Assembly (NCBI GenBank): GCA_942493135.1 | Contig: OW818684.1 | Span: 7,502,001-7,566,000, forward strand | DNA from: Planctellipticum sp942493135 | Lineage (GTDB): Bacteria > Planctomycetota > Planctomycetia > Planctomycetales > Planctomycetaceae | Direction: 5' to 3' | DNA: 64,000 bases | Part shown: positions 32,468 through 41,001 of the stretch, one piece after another | Numbering within the stretch: the stretch's first letter is position 1 | Layout: the number at the start of each line of letters is the position of its first letter | Translations under genes and position numbers: made by a program | The notes under the pieces: generated by a model | Told to the model about the DNA's origin: nothing | Seen by the model: the letters and a program-made list of their open reading frames with translations, nothing else | Database searches by the model: none

Positions 32468-34426
32468 ATGTCCCGTATTCAGCAGCTATCCGCCAGCGTG
32501 ATCAACAAGATCGCGGCCGGCGAAGTGATTGAGCGTCCCGCCAGCGTGGTGAAGGAACTGGTCGAAAACAGTCTCGACGCCCTGGCTACGCGGATCGAAG
32601 TCGACATCGTCGCGGGCGGAGCGGAAGTGATTCGGATCGTCGATGACGGCGAGGGGATCCATCCGGACGATCTGCTGCTGGCGGTGACGAGCCACGCGAC
32701 GAGCAAAATCCGGAGCGCTGACGAGCTGTTTTCCGTGCAGACGATGGGCTTCCGGGGCGAGGCGATGGCCTCGATTGCGGAAGTCAGCCGGCTGCGGATT
32801 CGCTCTCGGCAGGCGGACGCCGAACACGGGATGGAATTGAAGGTCGATCTGGGGGAGATCACGCCGCCGACTCCCGCCGGCTGTCCGTTGGGGACGCAGA
32901 TCGAGATCCGGAACCTGTTCGAGAATACGCCGGTCCGACGGAAGTTTCTGAAATCGCCGTCGACGGAATTCGGGCACATTTCGGAGCAGTTCACCCGGAT
33001 TGCGCTGGCGAACCCGCGGCTGCACATGGTGCTGCGGCACAACGACAAAGTGGTCTACGAACTCTCTTCGACGCAGCGGGTGATCGAGCGGCTGGAGCTG
33101 TTTTTCGGGGCGGATATCGCCGAGCAGCTCATTGAAGTCGAATCGGAACACAATGGCGTGCGGATGTGGGGCTACGTGGGGCATCCGGCGTTGTCCAAAG
33201 CGACGCGAAAGCAGCAGTATCTGTTTCTCAACGGGCGGTGGATTCAGGACCGGACGCTGCAGCATGCACTGACGGAGGCCTATCGCGGCCTGCTGATGGT
33301 CGGCCGGCAGCCGATCGCGTTTCTGTTCATCGAGATTCCGCCGGAAACGGTCGACGTAAACGTTCACCCGACGAAGATTGAAGTCCGGTTCCAAGACGCG
33401 CAGCAGCTCTTCCGGCAGCTCCTGTCGATGATCCGCAGCAAGTTTTTGAGCCTCGATCTGCAAAGCCAGCTCAAAGTGCCGACGGATTCGGGAGCGGGGA
33501 GCGGGAACACGGGCGGACTGTCGTTCACGGCGCCGCGGACCGTCGATCCGGCCGAACAGCGGGAGGTGCAGCGGGAGTTTGTCGAATGGGCGCAGACCCG
33601 ATTGCAACAGTGGACGCCCGACGCGCCGCCACAACTCGTCGATACGGACCCTGAGGTCGCCCCGGCTTTGCCGGAGTACGAGCGGTCAACCTGGCAGGCG
33701 CGGCCTGTGGAGGCGAGCGAATCCGTCGAACGGGGCGACTGTTTGGATTCGGTTCCGCTGGTGGATTACCGCGGAGCTCCGGCGCGGACTGAGTGGAACC
33801 CCGCCGCGATCGCCCAGGCTGTGGCGCAGCCGGCAACGGGGGGGATCGACAGCCCGCGGGCCCTGCAGATTCATGATTGTTATCTGGTGATGGAGACCGC
33901 CGAGGGGATGACGGTCATCGATCAGCACGCGCTGCACGAGCGGATTCTGTACGAGCATTTCCGGCCGCGGGTGCTGGCGGGGAGAGTGGAGTCACAGCAC
34001 CTGCTGGTGCCGCAGCCGGTCGAACTGTCGGCCCGGGAAGCGGCGCTGGTGGTCGAGCAGCGGGAACTGCTGGGGCGGTTGGGACTGGGAGTCGAGGAAT
34101 TCGGCAAGGATACGGTGCTGGTCAACCGGTATCCGGTGATGCTCGCCAAAGCGGATATGTCGCAGCTCGTGCGGGATCTCGCGGAGACGCTCGACAGCGG
34201 AGCGGGGCAGGGGCCGACCCGGCGGGATCTGCTGGACGAGTTGCTCCACATGATGTCGTGCAAAGCGGCGGTGAAGGCGGGGCAGCGGCTGTCGGCCGAC
34301 GAGATCGACAGCCTGCTGGAGCAGCGGCATCTGGTGGATGACGCTCACCACTGTCCGCACGGGCGGCCGACGGCGCTGAATCTGTCGCGGGCGGAGCTGG
34401 ACCGGCAGTTCGGGCGGCTGGGATGA
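32468..34426 (+). CDS. mutL: DNA mismatch repair protein MutL (endonuclease-type)
   Basis: A 652-residue mismatch-repair protein that couples MutS recognition to strand incision. The N-terminal GHKL ATPase has NKIAAGEVIERPASVVKELV (Bergerat motif I region), DDGEGI and TMGFRGEA. The C-terminal domain carries the DQHA-x2-E-x4-E nuclease motif (VIDQHALHERILYE, near residue 485) and CPHGRP close to the end. This marks a MutL with its own nicking activity, as in organisms without MutH. A proline/glutamine-rich linker joins the two halves. The ATG at 32468 fits the conserved N terminus SRIQQLSASVINKI. Confidence 0.97.
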   Translation: MSRIQQLSASVINKIAAGEVIERPASVVKELVENSLDALATRIEVDIVAGGAEVIRIVDDGEGIHPDDLLLAVTSHATSKIRSADELFSVQTMGFRGEAMASIAEVSRLRIRSRQADAEHGMELKVDLGEITPPTPAGCPLGTQIEIRNLFENTPVRRKFLKSPSTEFGHISEQFTRIALANPRLHMVLRHNDKVVYELSSTQRVIERLELFFGADIAEQLIEVESEHNGVRMWGYVGHPALSKATRKQQYLFLNGRWIQDRTLQHALTEAYRGLLMVGRQPIAFLFIEIPPETVDVNVHPTKIEVRFQDAQQLFRQLLSMIRSKFLSLDLQSQLKVPTDSGAGSGNTGGLSFTAPRTVDPAEQREVQREFVEWAQTRLQQWTPDAPPQLVDTDPEVAPALPEYERSTWQARPVEASESVERGDCLDSVPLVDYRGAPARTEWNPAAIAQAVAQPATGGIDSPRALQIHDCYLVMETAEGMTVIDQHALHERILYEHFRPRVLAGRVESQHLLVPQPVELSAREAALVVEQRELLGRLGLGVEEFGKDTVLVNRYPVMLAKADMSQLVRDLAETLDSGAGQGPTRRDLLDELLHMMSCKAAVKAGQRLSADEIDSLLEQRHLVDDAHHCPHGRPTALNLSRAELDRQFGRLG

Positions 34427-34638
34427 AGGGGCGGAAAGCCGAGAGCGAAGAGCGGAAAGCCAGACGATCGGCCGCCCCAACCCGTGGAATCGGCGCAGCC
34501 TAACGAAGCGAGGCACCGGAACCTGTAGTGATCGGCGGTGTCACGCTACGAGAAGTCTGTCTGGACCGTTATGCTGGGGATGTGAAAACGCACAGCAGAT
34601 GCGTTGCCCGGGAACCGATTTGCGAGACAAACTGATCC

Positions 34639-36120
34639 ATGATCTGCGTGAGCCTGGCCCGAACCCGTCACCGCATGGTGGTGGCTGAACACAAGGCGCT
34701 TGCCGAGCGAGGCGCGGAGCTGGTCGAGCTGCGGGTCGACTACCTGAAGACTGCGCCTGATGTGGGCAGGCTGCTGAAGGATCGCCCGACGCCGACGGTG
34801 GTGACCTGCCGCCGGCCGCCCGACGGGGGCCGCTGGAGCGGTCCGGAGGACCAGCGTCAGATGCGGCTGCGGGAGGCGATTCTGTTCGGCGCGGAATACG
34901 TGGACCTGGAATACGATATTGCGAAGAAGGTTCCGAGGTACGGCAAGACGAAACGGATTGTCAGCTACCACAATTTCTCGGAAACGCCCGATAACGTCGA
35001 GGAATACTACGACCTGATGACGGAGTGCGATCCGGACATCATCAAGGTTGTGACGACGGCGAATTCGCCCGCGGACTGCGTGCGGCTGCTGAAGATCGCC
35101 GCGGGATCGAAGGTTCCGACGATCGCTTTCTGCATGGGAGAGTTCGGCGTGATGAGCCGGATTCTGTGCGGGAAATTCGGCGCGCCGTTTACCTACGCCA
35201 CATTCAGTGCGGAGCGGGAACTGGCGCCGGGGCAGTTGTCGTTCGAAGAGATGCGGGATCTGTACCACTACGATCAGATCAACGCCGAGACGCAGATTTA
35301 CGGCGTGCTGGGCGACCCGATCGGACACAGCCTGAGTCCCAGGCTGCACAATGCGGCGATGGCGGAGATTGGCTACAACGGGGTCTACGTCCCGATCCGG
35401 GTGGCGAAAGATCAGCTTTCAGGCGTGCTGGATGCGTTTGAGTGGCTCAACTTCCGGGGGCTGAGCGTCACGATCCCGCATAAGGAAGCCGTGGCGGAGA
35501 AGTACGCCGACGGAGCGTCGCCGTCGGTGCGGGAGATCGGCGCCGCCAACACGCTGTATCGGGACGCGAACAATTCCTGGCAGGCAGAGAACACGGACTA
35601 CGAGGCGGCGATGGACTGCCTGAAGCTCGGCCTGCGCGAAGGGGAGACGTTCGAAGGAAAGCGGGTGCTGATTCTCGGTTCGGGGGGCGTCGCGCGGGCG
35701 ATTGCACTGGGGCTCTCCAAGGCGGGCGCCGTGCTGCAGATCGCCGGCCGGGGGAGCTCAAAAACCGCAAAACTGGCCGAGGAACTGGAGTGCCGGCACG
35801 TGACGTGGGAAAACCGGGGCGTCGAGTTTGCCGACATTCTGGTGAACTGCACGCCGGTGGGGATGCATCCCAACATGGACGACACGCCGTTTCAGGAAAA
35901 CTGGCTGCGGGACGACATGCTGGTGTTCGATACGATCTACAACCCGGAGAACACGCTGCTGCTCAAGCAGGCGCGGGCGCACGGGTGCCGGACGGTGTCG
36001 GGGCTGGAAATGTTTGTCCGTCAGGCGGCGGGGCAGTTCAAGTTGTTTACCGGGCATGATGCTCCGCTGGAGACGCTGACCCAGACGCTTCGCCGGGCGA
36101 TTTCGGCCGCCAAGTACTGA
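34639..36120 (+). CDS. aroDE: Bifunctional 3-dehydroquinate dehydratase / shikimate dehydrogenase
   Basis: A 493-residue fusion catalysing two successive shikimate-pathway steps. Residues 1 to about 215 are a type I dehydroquinase with catalytic His 111 (SYHNF) and Schiff-base Lys 136 (DIIKVVTTA). Residues about 220-493 are shikimate dehydrogenase, with GDPIGHSLSPRLHN, Lys 282 (SVTIPHKEAV), NTD at 318-320 and the NADP-binding loop LGSGGVARAIALGLSKAG. Similar fusions are known in plants, chlamydiae and planctomycetes. The next gene is shikimate kinase, 60 nt downstream, so three pathway steps are encoded together. Confidence 0.95.
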   Translation: MICVSLARTRHRMVVAEHKALAERGAELVELRVDYLKTAPDVGRLLKDRPTPTVVTCRRPPDGGRWSGPEDQRQMRLREAILFGAEYVDLEYDIAKKVPRYGKTKRIVSYHNFSETPDNVEEYYDLMTECDPDIIKVVTTANSPADCVRLLKIAAGSKVPTIAFCMGEFGVMSRILCGKFGAPFTYATFSAERELAPGQLSFEEMRDLYHYDQINAETQIYGVLGDPIGHSLSPRLHNAAMAEIGYNGVYVPIRVAKDQLSGVLDAFEWLNFRGLSVTIPHKEAVAEKYADGASPSVREIGAANTLYRDANNSWQAENTDYEAAMDCLKLGLREGETFEGKRVLILGSGGVARAIALGLSKAGAVLQIAGRGSSKTAKLAEELECRHVTWENRGVEFADILVNCTPVGMHPNMDDTPFQENWLRDDMLVFDTIYNPENTLLLKQARAHGCRTVSGLEMFVRQAAGQFKLFTGHDAPLETLTQTLRRAISAAKY

Positions 36121-36180
36121 CCTTCCCTCCGAATTCTCGATCGTCCGTCTCCACCGCCGTCGCTCCTTCCGGATTCTCTC

Positions 36181-36717
36181 ATGGTCATCACCCTCGTCGG
36201 CTATCGCGGTTGCGGAAAGAGCTCCGTGGCGCCGCGACTGGCCCAGAAACTGGGCTGGAGCTGGGTGGACGCCGATGTCGAACTGGAAGTACGGACGGGG
36301 CGATCGATCCGGGAGATTTTCGCCACGGACGGTGAGCCGGAGTTCCGCCGGCTGGAACGGGAAACCCTGGTGGATCTGCTGAAGCGGGACCGGCTGGTAC
36401 TGGCCGCGGGGGGCGGGGCGGTGCTGAACGGGGAGACGCGCGCCGATTTCCAGTCTGCTGGTCCCGTCGTCTGGCTGCGGGCGAGCGTGGAGACGATTGC
36501 GAAACGGATTCTGCGTCATTCGCCCGCGTCGCACCGGCGTCCCAACCTGACCGCCAGGGGAGGCGTCGAGGAGATCGAGGAATTGCTCGCGGTGCGGACG
36601 CCGCTCTACGAAGAGTGCGCGACGATTACCGTCGATACCTGCGACCGGCCCTTGTACGAGACGGTCACGGCGATTCTGCGGCAGCTGCCTGCAGACCTGG
36701 CGGGAGCACGGCCGTGA
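36181..36717 (+). CDS. aroK: Shikimate kinase
   Basis: A 178-residue kinase phosphorylating shikimate to shikimate 3-phosphate. The P-loop is GYRGCGKSS (residues 7-15), substrate-binding Asp and Arg residues lie in WVDADVELEVRTGRSIREIF and EFRRLERE, and the GGG motif is LAAGGGAVL. The length is standard. It follows aroDE directly and its stop codon overlaps the start of the prepilin peptidase by one base (TGATG), indicating co-translation with that gene. Confidence 0.95.
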   Translation: MVITLVGYRGCGKSSVAPRLAQKLGWSWVDADVELEVRTGRSIREIFATDGEPEFRRLERETLVDLLKRDRLVLAAGGGAVLNGETRADFQSAGPVVWLRASVETIAKRILRHSPASHRRPNLTARGGVEEIEELLAVRTPLYEECATITVDTCDRPLYETVTAILRQLPADLAGARP

Positions 36718-38036
36718 TGACGTTGGCCGGCCTGCCGCTCTGGATCATGCTGCCGATCGTGTTCATTTTTGGCGCGGTGATCGGCAGTTTCCTCAATGTG
36801 TGCATCTACCGGATTCCGCAGCACGACCGGCTGTGGGATCAGTTGCGGGGGCTCAATCACCCGCCGTCTTCGTGTCCGTTCTGCCGGCGGCGGATTCTGG
36901 CGCGGGACAACATTCCGATTCTCGGCTGGCTGATCCTGGGAGGACGCTGCCGGTTCTGTCGGCATCAGATTTCGATGCGGTACATGCTGATCGAGGTGTT
37001 CAATGGCCTGCTGCTGGCGGGCCTGTATGCCGCGATCGTGCCGGGCGATTACAACGCGACGGCCGAGCAGAGCTGTTTGTGGTGGACCCACAGCCCGCTG
37101 CAGGCCACCGCTCCCGGGGCTCAATCCTGGCTGCTGAACGCGCAGTTTTTCTATTACGCGGTGCTGGTCGAAGCGCTGCTGGTGGCGACGTTCATCGACT
37201 TCGATCTGCGGATCATTCCGGACGGCGTGACGCTGCCGGCGATGCTGGTTGGCGTGCTGGGGGCGGTGACGATCGGGCATCTGACGCTGGTGCCGGTGTG
37301 GTTTACCGATCCGAGCATGGCGCGGCTGCTGCAGTCGGCGTTGCCGGCGGGAGTGCAGGGATGGGTTTCCAGCGAGGCGGTCCCGGCGTGGGTCGCCCGG
37401 TGGCCGCATCTGCACGGACTGGCGGCCAGTCTGGCGGGGATTGTGGTCGGCGGCGGAGTGGTGTGGATCGTCCGGGCGGTGGGGGCCTGGGTGCTGCGTC
37501 AGGAAGCGATGGGTTTCGGCGATGTGATCCTGATGGCGATGATCGGGAGTTTTCTGGGCTGGCAGGCGACGATCGTGGTGTTCTTCATCGCGCCGCTGTT
37601 TGCGATTCTCGCAGTCGCGGTGACGTTGTTCTGGCGGCGGGAGCGGGAGATTCCGTACGGCCCGTATCTGAGTCTGGCGGCGGTGACGCTGCTGTTCGGG
37701 TGGCAGTGGCTCTGGCCGGCGGCGGAGCGGTTCTTTGCGCTGGGCTGGCTGTTTCCGATTCTGGCGCTGCTGATGGTGGGGCTGCTGGTCGTCTCGCTGT
37801 GGCTGGTGCAGGGGCTGAAGTGGATGGCCGGGATTCCGCTGTATCCCCCGGAGCCGGAGGGGGAATGGACTTCGGCGGATCAGCTCGCGTTCTATTCGGC
37901 GAAGGATGTTTCGCCGGGGCACCGCGTTCTGCTGCCGTCCGCCTGGCCGGGTGTGGCGGCGGGGCAGGGGCGATCTCATGTGCAGCAGTGGCAGGGAATC
38001 GGGCCAGGAAGTGCAGGATTCCCCTGGAAACGCTGA
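36717..38036 (+). CDS. Prepilin peptidase (A24 family, PilD/GspO type)
   Basis: A 439-residue integral-membrane aspartic protease. The N-terminal domain has two CxxC pairs (CPFC at 53-56, CRFC at 78-81). The catalytic Asp residues lie in FIDFDLRIIPDG (near residue 160) and GFGDVILMAMIG (near residue 268). It would cleave and N-methylate type IV prepilin-like proteins such as the DUF1559 protein at 13.7 kb. It is longer than the usual 250-290 residues because of an insertion between the two Asp motifs and an extended hydrophobic C terminus. The start at 36717 overlaps the aroK stop by one base. Confidence 0.92.
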   Translation: MTLAGLPLWIMLPIVFIFGAVIGSFLNVCIYRIPQHDRLWDQLRGLNHPPSSCPFCRRRILARDNIPILGWLILGGRCRFCRHQISMRYMLIEVFNGLLLAGLYAAIVPGDYNATAEQSCLWWTHSPLQATAPGAQSWLLNAQFFYYAVLVEALLVATFIDFDLRIIPDGVTLPAMLVGVLGAVTIGHLTLVPVWFTDPSMARLLQSALPAGVQGWVSSEAVPAWVARWPHLHGLAASLAGIVVGGGVVWIVRAVGAWVLRQEAMGFGDVILMAMIGSFLGWQATIVVFFIAPLFAILAVAVTLFWRREREIPYGPYLSLAAVTLLFGWQWLWPAAERFFALGWLFPILALLMVGLLVVSLWLVQGLKWMAGIPLYPPEPEGEWTSADQLAFYSAKDVSPGHRVLLPSAWPGVAAGQGRSHVQQWQGIGPGSAGFPWKR

Positions 38037-38173
38037 GCGGCGCGATCCGCAGCCCTTGCCGGGGACCCCGGTGGTGGCGGAGACTGTCGGCCTGAACCCT
38101 GTGCCGGTGGTCCGGTGTCCGCAGCATGCCGGATGCAATTGCGGACGGTCGGAGTGGAGCGATCGGAGAGACG

Positions 38174-38779
38174 ATGATTCGGATTGTCGACTACGGGATG
38201 GGAAATCTGCGCAGCGTGCAGAAGGCCTTCGAACGTCTGGGTGTCGCGGCGGAAATTGTCGCGACGCCGGACGAGATCCGGAGCGCAGAGAAGCTGGTGC
38301 TGCCGGGCGTGGGGGCGTTCCGGGACGCGATCCACGAACTGGACCGGCTGGGGTTGTCTGAGCCGATTCGCGCGCACATTCAGGCGGACAAATCGTTTCT
38401 GGGAATCTGCCTGGGGCTGCAGTTGCTGTTCGACGTCAGCTACGAAGACGGCGAGTGGCGCGGGTTGGGAGTGATTCCGGGGAGAGTCGTCCGGTTTCCG
38501 GCGTTTCCGGACCTGAAGGTCCCGCATATGGGGTGGAACTCTCTGGAGCCAGTGGGGCAGCAGCCGTTGCTGGAGGGAACTCCCGCGGGGGCGTCGGTCT
38601 ATTTCGTTCACAGCTATCACGTGGTACCGGATGATGAGTCGGTCGTGGCGGCGCGGACTGAGTACGGGGTTTCGTTCGTCTCGATGGTGGCGCGAGGGCG
38701 GACGTTTGCGACGCAGTTCCATCCGGAGAAGAGTCAGAAGGTTGGGCTGAAGCTGCTGGGGAATTTTGCCCGGCTGTAG
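38174..38779 (+). CDS. hisH: Imidazole glycerol phosphate synthase subunit HisH (glutamine amidotransferase)
   Basis: A 201-residue class I glutamine amidotransferase that supplies ammonia to HisF in histidine synthesis. It opens with IVDYGMGNLRSVQKAFERLG. The nucleophile elbow is GICLGLQLLFD, with Cys near residue 80, and the catalytic His-x-Glu is in TQFHPEKSQ. The length matches the family. The ATG at 38174 places the conserved N terminus directly. hisA lies 250 nt downstream, separated by a repeat and a palindrome; hisF is not in the window. Confidence 0.95.
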   Translation: MIRIVDYGMGNLRSVQKAFERLGVAAEIVATPDEIRSAEKLVLPGVGAFRDAIHELDRLGLSEPIRAHIQADKSFLGICLGLQLLFDVSYEDGEWRGLGVIPGRVVRFPAFPDLKVPHMGWNSLEPVGQQPLLEGTPAGASVYFVHSYHVVPDDESVVAARTEYGVSFVSMVARGRTFATQFHPEKSQKVGLKLLGNFARL

Positions 38780-38790
38780 ACATTCAGAAA

Positions 38791-38872
38791 GGCGACCACG
38801 AATCACACGAATGAACACAAAAGAAGTCGAAGAGATTGAACCACGGAAGGCACTGAGGTCACGAAGCAAGAA
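38791..38872. repeat. Dispersed intergenic repeat, family 1 (copy B)
   Basis: Contains GACCACGAATCACACGAATG and GAACCACGGAAGGCACTGAG in the same order as copy A at 24258-24335. It lies between hisH and hisA. Confidence 0.7.
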
Positions 38873-38993
38873 ACGCGACTGAGGAACGTGGCCGAACCGC
38901 CGAGTCCCGCAGGACTCACAGATTCGAGTCGGCTCTTCTGGCGTGTTTGCGTTCTGTTCCGCGTCATTGCGTGAGACCTTCTGGTTTTGTCAT

Positions 38994-39010
38994 GGTCCGC
39001 AATGCGGACC
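38994..39010 (+). repeat. 17-nt palindrome in the hisA leader
   Basis: GGTCCGCA (38994-39001) and TGCGGACC (39003-39010) flank a single A. It lies 18 nt before the hisA start, just upstream of its GAGGTGAGG ribosome binding site, so it could affect translation if it forms in the mRNA or bind a protein as DNA. Confidence 0.6.
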
Positions 39011-39027
39011 CTACGAGGTGAGGTTTT

Positions 39028-39777
39028 GTGAGCATGGAAATTCTGCCGGCGATTGATCTACGGGGCGGGTGTTGTGTGCGGCTGCGGCAGGGGGACTATG
39101 CGCAGGAAACCGTTTTCGGCGACGATCCGGCGGCGATGGCAAAGCGCTGGGCTGATGACGGCGCCGCGCGGTTGCATCTGGTGGATCTGGATGGCGCCAA
39201 GGCCGGTCGGCCGGTCAATATCGATGCGCTCCGGGCGATTGCGCGGGCGGTGTCGATTCCGTGCGAGATCGGCGGCGGCATTCGCGACGATGAGTCGCTG
39301 AAGCTGATCCTGGAAGAGATCGGGCTGGACCGGGCGATTGTGGGGACCGCGGCGCTCAAGCAGCCCGACTGGTTCCGGGCTGCAGTCGAACGCTATCCGG
39401 GACGGGTAGCACTGGGTCTCGACGCCCGGAACGGGATGGTGGCGACGGCTGGCTGGCTGGACGTCTCACAGACGCCGGCCGAGGAGCTGGCGCTGCAGTT
39501 CAAGGGATTGCCGCTGGCCGCAGTGATCTATACGAACATCGCCAACGACGGCATGATGCAGGGGCTGGACGCCGGGACGCTGCGCGATCTGGAGCATCTG
39601 GCCGATCAGGGATTGCCGGTCATTGCATCGGGGGGCGTGACGACGCTGGCCGATGTGGAGCAGTTGCTGGCAATTCATCGGCGGCAGCCGCAGCTGGTAG
39701 GGGCGATTATCGGCCGTGCGATCTATGAAGGCGTGATCAAAGTCGCCGACGCGGTAGCCCTGACGCGCGGCGTGTAA
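39028..39777 (+). CDS. hisA: Phosphoribosyl-formimino-AICAR ribotide isomerase HisA
   Basis: A 249-residue TIM-barrel isomerase of histidine biosynthesis. The first catalytic Asp is in LPAIDLRGG (about residue 10), and the second region reads TNIANDGMMQG (about residue 175). Phosphate-binding motifs are GGGIRDDESL and ASGGVTTLADV. The GTG at 39028 is the likely start, with GAGG and GAGGT close upstream; an ATG two codons later is equally compatible with the family. An EamA transporter gene follows after 33 nt. Confidence 0.95.
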   Translation: MSMEILPAIDLRGGCCVRLRQGDYAQETVFGDDPAAMAKRWADDGAARLHLVDLDGAKAGRPVNIDALRAIARAVSIPCEIGGGIRDDESLKLILEEIGLDRAIVGTAALKQPDWFRAAVERYPGRVALGLDARNGMVATAGWLDVSQTPAEELALQFKGLPLAAVIYTNIANDGMMQGLDAGTLRDLEHLADQGLPVIASGGVTTLADVEQLLAIHRRQPQLVGAIIGRAIYEGVIKVADAVALTRGV

Positions 39778-39810
39778 CGCTTTCAACTCACCAGTGCAGG
39801 CATAACGAAC

Positions 39811-40701
39811 GTGCAACCTTCGCAGGTGATGGGCCATCGAACCGGCGTGCTGCTCGTCATGTGCGCGATCGTCCTCTGGAGCGGCGGCGGTCTGGGGCTG
39901 AAGTCGCCGGCGATCGTGGCGATTCCTCTGGAGGAACGCGGCCCTATCCTGGCGTGTTTTCGGGTGCTGTTCGCCGCGATCTGCCTGCTGCCGTTTGTCC
40001 GCTGGCAGCGGGTGCGATGGTGCTGGGGGCTGGCGCCGCTGCTGTTGTCGTTCGCGGCGATGAATGTGACGTACGTCTCGGCAGTGACGCGGACCACGGC
40101 GGCGGCCGCGATCTTTCTGCAGTGCACGAGCACGTTCTGGGTGTTTGCCTTCAGCACGCTGATTCTGCGGGAGCGGGTCGATGCGGCCGGTCTGGCCGGC
40201 CTGGTGCTGGCGCTGCTGGGAATTGTCGTCATCGTTGCAGAGAGCTGGCAGGGGGAGTTCTTTCTGGGAAACCTGCTGGGGCTGGCCAGCGGCGTGGCGT
40301 ATGCGGGGGTGGTGCTCTCGCTGCGCGGGCTCCGGTCGGAGGATGCCGCGGGCCTCGTGTTTCTGGCGCATGCCTGCAGCGGCCTGATTTTCCTGCCAGG
40401 CGCTGCGGGAATGGCCACCGCGCTGACGGCGGTGCAGTGGGGCTGGATCGCGGCCCTGGGATGTCTGCAGATGGCGCTGCCATACTTTCTGTTCGCTCGC
40501 GGCGTCCGGAAGGTCACGGCGCAGGATGCGGTATTGATCGGACTGCTGGAACCGCTGTTGAATCCGCTGTGGGTCTGGCTGTTCTGGGGCGAAGTGGTGG
40601 ATCGGGCGACGATTCTCGGCGGCTGCCTGATCCTGGCGGGGCTGCTGGTTCGCGTGCTGCTGAGGGCGCCTGCAACCGCGCTGGCCGTAGAAGCCGTATG
40701 A
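39811..40701 (+). CDS. EamA/DMT-family transporter
   Basis: A 296-residue inner-membrane protein with ten hydrophobic helices in two five-helix repeats, the usual drug/metabolite transporter arrangement. Family-like strings are FLQCTSTFWVFAFSTLILRERV in the first repeat and LIGLLEPLLNPLWVWLFWGEVV in the second, with the conserved Glu-Pro near a helix end. The start is GTG at 39811; an ATG at 39829 is possible. The substrate is unknown. It follows hisA by 33 nt and is probably co-transcribed, and a hairpin at 40711-40741 follows its stop codon. Confidence 0.85.
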   Translation: MQPSQVMGHRTGVLLVMCAIVLWSGGGLGLKSPAIVAIPLEERGPILACFRVLFAAICLLPFVRWQRVRWCWGLAPLLLSFAAMNVTYVSAVTRTTAAAAIFLQCTSTFWVFAFSTLILRERVDAAGLAGLVLALLGIVVIVAESWQGEFFLGNLLGLASGVAYAGVVLSLRGLRSEDAAGLVFLAHACSGLIFLPGAAGMATALTAVQWGWIAALGCLQMALPYFLFARGVRKVTAQDAVLIGLLEPLLNPLWVWLFWGEVVDRATILGGCLILAGLLVRVLLRAPATALAVEAV

Positions 40702-41001
40702 TCGGCATTGCCGGCGCATCCGCGTAGAGCGGAATGGCCGGTGCAGGTGGCGCAAGCGGCCTCGAACCGTTCGGCAATGGCGCACCGCAGGTTTGCGGGG
40801 TGACAAAGGCAACGTAGATTTGGTCGTGACGTTGCGAGACGTTCTGACGGATCAATACCTACTTGTCTGAATTATCGTTCTGCGGCTCACGCCGGTCGCA
40901 GACTTCAGCGGTCGCTGTGCGGCTGCTGGTCCATCGACGTTTGCGATGCGCTCTCGCCCCGCAGATCGGTTCGTGGAATCGGCGCAGAAAGTCAGCACAC
41001 C
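40702..41001. other. Intergenic region before the HD-GYP-like gene
   Basis: About 300 bases. The left end has the hairpin listed at 40711-40741. The rest shows no gene; the promoter of the HD-GYP-like gene is presumably here. Confidence 0.45.
40711..40741 (+). terminator. Hairpin after the EamA transporter gene
   Basis: Outer stem CCGGC/GCCGG and inner stem TCCGC/GCGGA, separated by a 3x3 internal loop and capped by GTAGA. It starts 9 nt after the stop codon. There is no T tract. Confidence 0.45.
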
